37,351 nucleotides of DNA, taken from assembly GCA_945878515.1 (NCBI GenBank), contig CAMCTL010000009.1:1-37351 (forward strand), in the 5' to 3' direction. The notes beneath the pieces are model-generated. The model did no database searches, was not told the origin of the DNA, and saw only the letters and a program-made list of their open reading frames with translations. Positions 16,630 to 23,334 of the stretch are shown here, one piece after another. Made by a program: the position numbers and the translations under genes. Each line of letters opens with the position of its first letter. Positions within the stretch are counted from its first letter, which is position 1. Origin of the DNA: Flavobacterium psychrophilum (lineage in GTDB: Bacteria; Bacteroidota; Bacteroidia; Flavobacteriales; Flavobacteriaceae).

Positions 16630-16970
16630 AATTTTTGAAAGAAATTTTCCTTTTCTACTATTTTTTTGACTTTAATTTTTGTTGGAGGCACAGTCGACGG
16701 AAAAATTTGTTTCAATTCCATTTTTCTAGCAACAGTCGATTCCATTTTTAGTTTCATTAATTCTGAACGTCTATCTACAAATTCCGATCGAAGTTCTTTT
16801 ACTTCATTAGTTAGTTCGGCTATTTTAAATACTTTTCGCTCAAAACTTTGTGTGTTTGCAATCATTATTATGGCAAGAAATATCAAAAAAACGATGAATC
16901 GCCAGCTTTTTATGGCATCATCTTCAATAAGAAACCGTGCTTTTAATAGGTCGTAAACTCCGTTTTTCAT
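16620..16970 (-). CDS. ftsL: FtsL-like cell division protein
   Basis: This 116-residue bitopic protein has one membrane segment (FIVFLIFLAIIMIANTQSF, about residues 20-40) followed by a heptad-rich coiled coil (KIAELTNEVKELRSEFVDRR is its start). This is the plan of FtsL, which with FtsQ and DivIC/FtsB activates FtsWI. The gene's place between rsmH and ftsI is decisive. I chose the ATG at 16970 (MKNGVYDLL). An in-frame ATG at 17024 would add 18 residues encoded by a GC-rich dispersed repeat, so it is not likely to be the native start. Confidence 0.85.
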   Translation of the reverse strand: MKNGVYDLLKARFLIEDDAIKSWRFIVFLIFLAIIMIANTQSFERKVFKIAELTNEVKELRSEFVDRRSELMKLKMESTVARKMELKQIFPSTVPPTKIKVKKIVEKENFFQKLWQ

Positions 16971-16973
16971 TTT

Positions 16974-17010
16974 CCTCACTCCCAGCCCCTCTCCAAAGGA
17001 GAGGGGAGTC
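16974..17010. repeat. GC-rich CTCTCCAAAGGAGAG palindromic repeat upstream of ftsL
   Basis: The core CCCCTCTCC-AAA-GGAGAGGGG is a 9-bp perfect palindrome around AAA, preceded by CCTCACTCCCAG. A related copy lies at 29952-30003. It sits in the rsmH-ftsL gap, where it could form a hairpin in the operon mRNA. Confidence 0.8.
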
Positions 17011-17045
17011 GAAACTGGGTACATTTTTATTATTAGTAATTTGCT

Positions 17046-17975
17046 CTAATTCCCCCTTTGGGGGCTAGGGGGCTTTTTCTCTGCAATTCTTAGTTTGGCA
17101 CTTCTTGCTCTATTGTTCAATTTTATTTCTGCATTATCTGGAACTATCAGTTTTTCAATGATTTTAAATGGAACGGAATAATTTCCAAAGAAATCGCGCT
17201 CTGGTTCGCCTTCAAACATTCCATTTTTGATGTATCTTTTTACCAATCGGTCTTCTAATGAATGGTAGGAAATGACGCTTAATCTTCCGCCAGGTTTCAG
17301 TATTTCTAACGATTGTTCTAGAAATTCTTTCAAAACATCCATTTCTTGATTAACTTCAATTCTAATGGCTTGATAGATTTGAGCCAACACTTTATTCCGA
17401 ACTTTTTCAGGCAAGTATTTTGACAAAACTTCTTTTAGTTCTTCGGTCGTGTCAATGGATTTATATTCTCTAGCTTCAACTATGGTTCGTGCCAATGCAG
17501 GAGCATTTTTCAACTCGCCATAATCAAAAAACACTCTTTTTAGGTTGGTATCATCATATTCATTTACGACTCTAAAGGCATTTAAATCATTTTTTTTACT
17601 CATTCTCATGTCTAATCCTGCATCAAATCGAGTTGAAAAACCTCTTTCTGCAACGTCAAATTGATGGGAAGAAACGCCTAAGTCTGCCAAAATCCCATCG
17701 ACACTTTTCACGCCATAAAAACGTAAAAACCGCTTTATAAATCTGAAATTTTCGTTTATAAGGGTAAATCTTCCGTCAGCCAAAGCATTTGCTATTGCAT
17801 CTTCATCTTGATCAAAAGCAAATAATTTTCCGTTTTCGCCCAATCGGCTCAAAATTTCTCTTGAATGTCCGCCACCGCCAAAAGTAACGTCAACATAAAT
17901 GCCGTCTGGTTTTATGTCCAGACCATCTACCGATGCATGAAGCAAAACTGGATTATGATATTCCATTGTCGTCAT
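17046..17975 (-). CDS. rsmH: 16S rRNA (cytosine-1402-N4)-methyltransferase RsmH (MraW)
   Basis: RsmH uses S-adenosylmethionine to methylate N4 of C1402 in the decoding centre of 16S rRNA. Family motifs are HNPVLLHASVDGL at the start, the SAM loop VDVTFGGGGHSREIL, ADLGVSSHQFD, AERGFSTRFDAGLDMRM and SYHSLEDRLVKRYIK. The last residues (about KKPPSPQRGN) and the stop codon come from a GC-rich repeat at 17048-17077, so the native tail has been altered. The start overlaps the end of mraZ by 23 nt; a second ATG three codons later (17966) is possible. Confidence 0.97.
   Translation of the reverse strand: MTTMEYHNPVLLHASVDGLDIKPDGIYVDVTFGGGGHSREILSRLGENGKLFAFDQDEDAIANALADGRFTLINENFRFIKRFLRFYGVKSVDGILADLGVSSHQFDVAERGFSTRFDAGLDMRMSKKNDLNAFRVVNEYDDTNLKRVFFDYGELKNAPALARTIVEAREYKSIDTTEELKEVLSKYLPEKVRNKVLAQIYQAIRIEVNQEMDVLKEFLEQSLEILKPGGRLSVISYHSLEDRLVKRYIKNGMFEGEPERDFFGNYSVPFKIIEKLIVPDNAEIKLNNRARSAKLRIAEKKPPSPQRGN
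17048..17077 (+). repeat. GC-rich palindromic repeat forming the 3' end of rsmH
   Basis: This is the 29/30 match to the reverse complement of 5870-5899 in murC. In the rsmH frame it encodes the last residues; the TAG stop (17046-17048 on the minus strand) shares its final base with the repeat. Confidence 0.9.
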
Positions 17976-18429
17976 TTGTGTTTCCCATTACTTCTTCGGC
18001 TAAATCTGCAAAATCCACATCTTCACCGCTAATTGATTTTTCATATAAATCTTTATCCCAAATCTCTACAATATTCACTGCTGATGAAAACACCACTTCT
18101 TTTGTAATAGTAGCAAAAACTACTAAATCCTTTGGTACTAATAATCTTCCTAAGGCATCAATTTCTACCACTTTTACACCCGCTGTAAACCGACGAATGA
18201 AGTCATTATTTTTCTTAACAAATCGGTTGAGTTTATTGATTTTTTGCATCATCAAATCCCATTCTTCCATTGGATATAACTCTATACATGGTTGAAATAC
18301 AGAACGCTTCAAAACAAAACCGTTCTGAAGAGAAGAAGCCAATTGCTTTTTTAAAGGTGCAGGCAAAAGCAGCCTTCCTTTAGCATCGACTTTACATTCA
18401 TACGTTCCAACAATTGTATTCAATTTCAA
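17953..18429 (-). CDS. mraZ: Transcriptional regulator MraZ
   Basis: MraZ is the DNA-binding regulator encoded first in dcw clusters; in E. coli it represses its own promoter. The protein (158 residues) has the two expected AbrB-like swapped-hairpin domains, each with a DxxGR motif: DAKGRLLLP near residue 17 and DALGRLLVP near residue 91. It assembles into ring-shaped oligomers in characterised homologues, which fits binding to several regularly spaced operators. Such a set, TACCAC three times at 10-bp spacing plus one further copy, lies 38-84 nt upstream of its start. Confidence 0.97.
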   Translation of the reverse strand: MKLNTIVGTYECKVDAKGRLLLPAPLKKQLASSLQNGFVLKRSVFQPCIELYPMEEWDLMMQKINKLNRFVKKNNDFIRRFTAGVKVVEIDALGRLLVPKDLVVFATITKEVVFSSAVNIVEIWDKDLYEKSISGEDVDFADLAEEVMGNTNDDNGIS

Positions 18430-18448
18430 TTAGTTAAATAGTGTACAG

Positions 18449-18456
18449 CAAAAATA
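18449..18456 (-). promoter_or_regulatory. Probable -7 element of the mraZ / dcw promoter
   Basis: TATTTTTG on the minus strand fits the Bacteroidota -7 consensus TAnnTTTG. It lies about 20 nt upstream of the mraZ start, directly downstream of the TACCAC boxes. A TTG at 18472-18474 could serve as a short-spaced -33 element. Confidence 0.5.
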
Positions 18457-18464
18457 TAAAAAAC

Positions 18465-18513
18465 TTTACCACAATTTACCACAATATACCACTTTGTTGA
18501 TAAGTTTTACCAC
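18465..18513 (-). promoter_or_regulatory. Putative MraZ operator: four TACCAC / GTGGTA boxes
   Basis: TACCAC occurs at 18467, 18477 and 18487, exactly 10 bp apart, and again at 18508, 21 bp (about two turns) further. All are in the same orientation, so on the mraZ strand they read GTGGTA. E. coli MraZ binds TGGG boxes repeated at 10-bp intervals; the geometry here is the same with a different core. The whole 18430-18792 gap contains this operator, the mraZ promoter and the promoter for the divergent hydrolase, and I see no gene in it. Confidence 0.72.
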
Positions 18514-18757
18514 TATTCATCCGGAAAATGTATTCTATAATACGTTATGATTTTAGCGGTTTTTTAGTTTTTATCAATAAACATTGGATTTTAGCGTTAT
18601 TTTTAAGATACAAATGCAAAGTCATAAAGTTCAAATTAGAATTTCATAGATTAGATCAACAAACAGGATAGTTGATTCATTTTCGTTACTTTATTAACAA
18701 AAATGAGTTTTGTAGCATAAAATTTCAATTGAAAATTTTTTTTTATTTTTTAAAACC

Positions 18758-18765
18758 TATATTTG
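18758..18765 (+). promoter_or_regulatory. Possible -7 element for the hydrolase-engB operon
   Basis: TATATTTG fits TAnnTTTG and lies 27 nt upstream of the hydrolase start. I see no well-spaced TTG for a -33 element. Confidence 0.4.
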
Positions 18766-18792
18766 TTGAAATTGAAAATTGGTACATAAATT

Positions 18793-19566
18793 ATGGAAAA
18801 ACACTTTAAGAAAGATGGAAAATACAGCTACTATGAAGCAGGTGAGGGAACTCCAATTGTTGTATTACACGGTTTAATGGGAGGTTTGAGTAATTTTGAT
18901 TCAGTAGCAACCTATTTTTCCGAAAAAGGATACAAGATTGTAATTCCTGATTTGCCAATTTATACGCAAAGTTTATTAAAAACCAATGTAAAAGCATTTG
19001 CAAGATATGTTAAGGATTTTATTACTTTCAAAGGATTTGACAGGGTGATTTTGTTGGGAAATTCCCTAGGCGGACATATTGCTTTGTATCACACAAAGAT
19101 GTACCCTGAAAAAGTGGCAGGACTTGTACTAACTGGTAGTTCGGGACTTTATGAAAGTGCTATGGGAGATAGTTACCCCAAAAGAGGCGATTATGAATAC
19201 ATAAAAAAGAAGGCTCAAGATGTTTTTTATGATCCAAAAATTGCCACTAAAGAATTGGTTGATGAGGTGTATGAGTCTGTAAATGATAGAATTAAATTGA
19301 TAAAAACATTGACCATTGCGAAAAGCGCTATCAGGCACAATATGGCGAAAGATTTGCCAAAAATGCACGTTCAAACTTGCTTGATTTGGGGAAAAAACGA
19401 CCTTGTAACGCCACCTTCTGTTGCGCACGAATTTAATGAGTTATTGCCTAATGCAACATTATATTGGATAGAAAAATGCGGACATGCCGCAATGATGGAA
19501 CAACCAGATGAGTTTAATCGTGTGCTGGAAGATTGGTTGACACATACACATTTAAAGGCGCATTAA
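18793..19566 (+). CDS. Alpha/beta hydrolase
   Basis: A 257-residue alpha/beta-hydrolase-fold protein without signal peptide. The oxyanion loop is LHGLMGG (residues 25-31), the nucleophile elbow is GNSLGG with Ser91, and the likely acid and base are Asp203 (WGKNDLVTP) and His231 (KCGHAAMME). This completes a Ser-Asp-His triad typical of small-molecule esterases or C-C hydrolases; the substrate cannot be read from sequence. It is divergent from mraZ and probably forms an operon with engB, 11 nt downstream. Confidence 0.9.
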   Translation: MEKHFKKDGKYSYYEAGEGTPIVVLHGLMGGLSNFDSVATYFSEKGYKIVIPDLPIYTQSLLKTNVKAFARYVKDFITFKGFDRVILLGNSLGGHIALYHTKMYPEKVAGLVLTGSSGLYESAMGDSYPKRGDYEYIKKKAQDVFYDPKIATKELVDEVYESVNDRIKLIKTLTIAKSAIRHNMAKDLPKMHVQTCLIWGKNDLVTPPSVAHEFNELLPNATLYWIEKCGHAAMMEQPDEFNRVLEDWLTHTHLKAH

Positions 19567-19577
19567 GGTTATAAATT

Positions 19578-20198
19578 ATGAAAATTAACACTGCCGAATT
19601 TATCGTAAGCAATTCCGAAGTGGACAAATGTCCGAAAGACTTTTTGCCAGAATATGCTTTTATTGGTCGATCCAATGTTGGAAAATCTTCCTTGATTAAC
19701 ATGTTGACCAATCATAAAAACTTGGCAAAAACTTCGGGAAGACCAGGAAAAACGCAATTGATCAATCATTTCAAAATAAATAGTAATTGGTTTTTGGTCG
19801 ATTTGCCTGGTTATGGTTATGCCAAAGTTTCCAAGAAAACCAAATCCGTTTTTCAACAATTTATTACCGATTATTTTGAAACAAGAGAACAACTCGTTTG
19901 CGCTTTTGTTCTAATTGATATTCGGCACGAAGCTCAAAGTATCGACATTGAATTTATGGCGTATATGGGCGAAAGCGAAATTCCGTTTTGCATCATTTTT
20001 ACCAAAGCCGACAAAATCAGTAAGACAAAAATAGATTCTCATATTGCAGCTTACAAAAAACAAATGTTTGCCAATAATTGGGCCGAAATGCCTCAGTATT
20101 TTGTTACTTCTGCAACAGAATCTATAGGAAAAGAAGATGTGTTAAGCTATATTGATGAGGTAAATCAAGAGGTTTTTAAAAATAATATTGAGTTTTAA
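19578..20198 (+). CDS. engB: Ribosome biogenesis GTP-binding protein EngB (YihA/YsxC)
   Basis: EngB is an essential small GTPase that takes part in 50S subunit assembly. The G1 loop is GRSNVGKSS starting at residue 30, G3 is DLPG at 75-78 within LPGYGYAKVS, and G4 is TKAD at 142-145; GRPGKTQ before G3 is the switch I region typical of the family. The length of 206 is standard. It follows the hydrolase gene closely and ends before a terminator that separates it from convergent gldC. Confidence 0.97.
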   Translation: MKINTAEFIVSNSEVDKCPKDFLPEYAFIGRSNVGKSSLINMLTNHKNLAKTSGRPGKTQLINHFKINSNWFLVDLPGYGYAKVSKKTKSVFQQFITDYFETREQLVCAFVLIDIRHEAQSIDIEFMAYMGESEIPFCIIFTKADKISKTKIDSHIAAYKKQMFANNWAEMPQYFVTSATESIGKEDVLSYIDEVNQEVFKNNIEF

Positions 20199-20219
20199 AA
20201 CGAAAATTCCAAAATGTAA

Positions 20220-20265
20220 AAATCCCAAATCTCAATTGTAAATATTGGAATTTGGGATTTCCTTT
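20220..20265 (+). terminator. Terminator between convergent engB and gldC
   Basis: AAATCCCAAAT (20220-20230) pairs with ATTTGGGATTT (20250-20260) around a 19-nt loop that can pair further. A and T runs flank it on both sides, so it may serve both genes. Confidence 0.65.
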
Positions 20266-20272
20266 TAGAATT

Positions 20273-20608
20273 CTATTTCTTCAACTCCAATTTCTCTGCA
20301 AAATAATCACAAAAATCTTGCATTGTAGCTGACATTTTTTCGTCGCCTGTTGATCTTTGAAAAGTCTCGGTCATGGATAATAATGTTTGATGAAAAAAGA
20401 TTTTCATATCGTCAACAGCCATATCTTTTGTCCACAATTCGATGCATTTTGTGGATTTTTCGTCACTATTCCAAACAGAAAGCATAAAAGCTTTTGCCTC
20501 TTCAAGTTCAACGCCGCCTTCAACTGCAGCCCAAGACAATTTTTCTGGAACTCGGTTTTCGTCTAGTTGTACATTTATTCTAATTTCTGAAGTATTATTA
20601 GTTGTCAT
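20273..20608 (-). CDS. gldC: Gliding motility protein GldC
   Basis: GldC is a small cytoplasmic protein first described in Flavobacterium johnsoniae, where it is co-transcribed with gldB and improves gliding without being essential. The 111-residue sequence begins MTTNNTSEIRINVQLDENRV and contains VPEKLSWAAVEGGVE and AFMLSVWNSDEK, which I recognise as GldC. I chose the ATG at 20608; an upstream in-frame ATG at 20638 would add ten residues lying over the end of gldB. With this start it overlaps gldB by 11 nt, indicating coupling. Confidence 0.92.
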   Translation of the reverse strand: MTTNNTSEIRINVQLDENRVPEKLSWAAVEGGVELEEAKAFMLSVWNSDEKSTKCIELWTKDMAVDDMKIFFHQTLLSMTETFQRSTGDEKMSATMQDFCDYFAEKLELKK

Positions 20609-21563
20609 TTTTTTTGGGTTTGTATTTAGATTTTTCAAATAATTCCTTTGCGTTCATTGTTAACATTTTTTCGATTGGCAGGTCATTATTTTTCATAAAC
20701 GACCTTACCATCTGCCAACCTATCCATTTGCCTATACTTCCGGGAGATTCATTGTCGATTTCCAAATAAAATTTAGAAAACGGAGCAGGATTTATAAAAC
20801 GATTATTCAGTTTTTGATCATTGCTGTACAATATTTCGTTTTCCAGAAAATACCGCCACATATAGCTTTCGTTTTCTTCGCACCATTTATTTTGTTCTGC
20901 AGTATATCCTATTTTTTCTGCATCTGTATAATCTGGTAAAAGTAAATCTTTTAGGTACAATTGCTTTCCAAAATAAATCATTTGACTTAATAAGGATTGG
21001 TCTGTTATTGGGGCTATTTTTTGTGTAGAAAAACTCGAAACTAGATCGGGAAGAATTTGTTTTTGCTCGAAATTTTGTTTCAAATAGTTGGGAAATTGAT
21101 AAAATTTATGGTCTTTTCCCAAATACAATTCAAGTGAAATAATTACTAAACTATCAGTATAAATTACCTTATTATTATAATCCATTTCGGATGTTACAGT
21201 AATAACTTTCGGAGTTTTGCTTTCGGGAAAATAAAATTTTAGGTGTTTAAATAGCTTGTTAAGGCCTTGATGAACAGGTTCAAAATTGGAATATTTTTTT
21301 TGTACTTCGGTGTATAATTCTCGCCAAAGTGGGTTTTGCATTTTTTCCAACCAAACACTATCTTGAGTTCCTTTCGGGAAAAAAAATGGAAATTGCTTTT
21401 TAAGTTTATCCAAATTTTTTGGTTCGGTTTCAAAAAATAATTTGTCAAAGCGTTCGATTTTGATTTCTATCGGAATTTCTTCGACGGCTTTCTCGATTTT
21501 TGTTTTTTTATCGCAAGAAGCAATTGCTAGTATTAGGACAAATAGAATAATTATTCTTCTCAT
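20598..21563 (-). CDS. gldB: Gliding motility lipoprotein GldB
   Basis: GldB is a lipoprotein required for gliding motility in F. johnsoniae. The 321-residue product has a lipoprotein signal (MRRIIILFVLILAIASC, lipidated Cys17) followed by a charged spacer and a globular alpha/beta domain containing WRELYTEVQKKY and ENESYMWRYFLENEI. The conserved gldB-gldC order supports the call. Its exact biochemical role within the Gld/type IX secretion apparatus is not known. The presence of this pair suggests the host glides or at least has the machinery. Confidence 0.92.
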   Translation of the reverse strand: MRRIIILFVLILAIASCDKKTKIEKAVEEIPIEIKIERFDKLFFETEPKNLDKLKKQFPFFFPKGTQDSVWLEKMQNPLWRELYTEVQKKYSNFEPVHQGLNKLFKHLKFYFPESKTPKVITVTSEMDYNNKVIYTDSLVIISLELYLGKDHKFYQFPNYLKQNFEQKQILPDLVSSFSTQKIAPITDQSLLSQMIYFGKQLYLKDLLLPDYTDAEKIGYTAEQNKWCEENESYMWRYFLENEILYSNDQKLNNRFINPAPFSKFYLEIDNESPGSIGKWIGWQMVRSFMKNNDLPIEKMLTMNAKELFEKSKYKPKKNDN

Positions 21564-21763
21564 TTTTATTTATTTTAGCCATGAATTTTTCACTTATTAT
21601 CCATTTTCAATGGAGATTAGTAAACTTCATTTGCTTTGATTTTTTTTTGTAATTGCTATCAAACACATAAAAGTTTGAATCACTTCAATCACCAACGCTT
21701 ACTTTAACAAGTGTTCTGGGAATTTATTTGAAACGAATAGCTGAAATTGCTCCTGAAAATTAT

Positions 21764-21771
21764 TATTTTTG
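21764..21771 (+). promoter_or_regulatory. Possible -7 element for nadE
   Basis: TATTTTTG matches TAnnTTTG, 39 nt before the nadE ATG. A TTG at 21747-21749 is closer than the usual -33 spacing. Confidence 0.45.
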
Positions 21772-21810
21772 CAAATATACAATACCTTCATTTTAAAAAC
21801 CCAAACTATT

Positions 21811-22617
21811 ATGTCTAAAATAAGTACTATTCAAGTCGAAAAAGTAAATACGCATATTGTCAATTGGTTAAAAACTTATGCTCAAAACGCAAAAGTAAAT
21901 GGTTTTGTTGTGGGAATTTCTGGCGGAGTTGATTCGGCTGTTACCTCAACGCTTTGTGCGCAAACTGGCATGACCGTTTTGTGTGTCGAAATGCCTATTC
22001 ATCAAGCTGAAAGTCACGTTAGTCGTGGTCAGGAGCATATAGAACAATTGAAAAACAGGTTTCCAAATGTTTCCACCATCCAAGCTGATTTAACACCGTT
22101 TTTTGAAACTTTTAAAACTATTGTGCCCATTGTTTCCGATTTAGACAAAGTAAATTTGTCCTTAGCTAATACTCGTGCACGTTTGCGAATGACCACTTTG
22201 TACTATTTTGCAGGTATTCATGGACTTTTGGTGGCTGGTACAGGAAACAAAGTAGAAGATTTTGGAGTTGGTTTTTACACCAAATATGGTGATGGAGGAG
22301 TAGATTTGAGTCCAATTGCTGACTTGATGAAATCGGATGTTTATGCTTTGGGCAGCTATTTGCAAATTCCAAACTCCATTTTAGAAGCATCTCCAACGGA
22401 TGGATTATTTGGCGATGATCGAACCGACGAGGATCAATTGGGTGCTAGTTATGACGAATTGGAGTGGGCGATGCTTGAAGAAGGAAATGCGAAAACAAGT
22501 GACGATTTTTCAGGAAGAGAAAAAATTGTTTTTGATATTTACAAAAAACTAAACACCACAAACAAGCATAAAATGATTGAAATTCCTGTTTGTGGTATTC
22601 CAAACGATATTAAGTAG
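21811..22617 (+). CDS. nadE: Ammonia-dependent NAD+ synthetase NadE
   Basis: NadE amidates deamido-NAD+ with ammonia and ATP in the last step of NAD+ synthesis. The PP-loop SGGVDSA is at residues 37-43, and GTGNKVEDFGVGFYTKYGDG and DLSPIADLMKSDVYAL form the nicotinate-side site. There is no glutaminase domain, so it is the short ammonia-dependent type. I chose the ATG at 21811 (MSKISTIQ, 268 residues); an upstream in-frame start at 21769 would overlap the likely promoter. The neighbours gldB and gldC are divergent. Confidence 0.95.
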   Translation: MSKISTIQVEKVNTHIVNWLKTYAQNAKVNGFVVGISGGVDSAVTSTLCAQTGMTVLCVEMPIHQAESHVSRGQEHIEQLKNRFPNVSTIQADLTPFFETFKTIVPIVSDLDKVNLSLANTRARLRMTTLYYFAGIHGLLVAGTGNKVEDFGVGFYTKYGDGGVDLSPIADLMKSDVYALGSYLQIPNSILEASPTDGLFGDDRTDEDQLGASYDELEWAMLEEGNAKTSDDFSGREKIVFDIYKKLNTTNKHKMIEIPVCGIPNDIK

Positions 22618-22704
22618 TATTTTTCTAATATTTTTGAAGAAGTTATAATTTTTTTATATAACTTTACTAATTGAAAAAAATAGGTAACCCTAAAAAATTA
22701 TATT

Positions 22705-23334
22705 ATGATTAAAGTTTGTTTAGCAAATAACCATCCGGTAGTACATTTTGGTGTAAAATCGTACTTTAAAGGGCACGAATCTATCTCGATAGTCGCCAAT
22801 GTTGGAAACTTTTTAATGGCAGGAGATGTTCTAAACTCCAAAGAGATTGATGTATTGATTTTGGATCTTGAATTGGAAGGTCTTTCTAGTATTTTTGAAG
22901 TTAAAAACATTTTAAAAAATTTCCCAAAAACAAAAGTTATCATATTTAGTGATCTTTCAGAACAAATTTATGCGCCAAATGCTATTAAAGCAGGTGTTGC
23001 TGGTTTTGTTTCTCAAAAAGAAAAATTAGAAACTCTAGGTCAGGCAATCATAAATGTAAACCAAGGAAAGATAGTTATTGACGAAACTGTTAAGAAAAAT
23101 CTTGCTCTTATTGCCAAACAAAACAAAAGTGAGCGTTTGTATCGCAAACTTTCCAACCGTGAAGTTGAGGTTTTACGCTATTTGAGCGATGGCAAGAAAA
23201 ACAATCAGGTTGCCAAAATTTTGGGACTCAACGAAAAAACAATAAGTACTTATAAACTAAGGTTATTGCAAAAATTAAATGTTACAAACTTAGTAGATTT
23301 GGTAAACAAAGCCAAAACGCTAGAAATAGTTTAA
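22705..23334 (+). CDS. LuxR/NarL-type response regulator with degenerate receiver domain
   Basis: The 209-residue protein has a receiver-like domain (about 1-120) and a C-terminal LuxR helix-turn-helix (145-205: LSNREVEVLRYLSDG, then NQVAKILGLNEKTISTYK). The usual phospho-acceptor is kept as Asp54 in LILDLELEG, and Ser82 takes the Thr/Ser position. However, the acidic metal-binding pair is Asn8-Asn9 (LANNHPVV instead of the usual DDHP), and the conserved Lys seems replaced by Gln104. It may therefore act without phosphorylation. No kinase gene lies nearby. Its stop codon overlaps that of convergent dnaG. Confidence 0.88.
   Translation: MIKVCLANNHPVVHFGVKSYFKGHESISIVANVGNFLMAGDVLNSKEIDVLILDLELEGLSSIFEVKNILKNFPKTKVIIFSDLSEQIYAPNAIKAGVAGFVSQKEKLETLGQAIINVNQGKIVIDETVKKNLALIAKQNKSERLYRKLSNREVEVLRYLSDGKKNNQVAKILGLNEKTISTYKLRLLQKLNVTNLVDLVNKAKTLEIV

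Noticed and set aside
16971..17024. N-terminal extension of FtsL from an upstream ATG
   Set aside because: The added residues are encoded by a dispersed GC-rich repeat, and the ATG at 16970 starts a normal FtsL.
22640..22664. Hairpin AAGTTATA/TATAACTT between nadE and the regulator gene as a terminator or operator
   Set aside because: The stem is only eight A/T-rich pairs and no T run follows, so I could not support a function.
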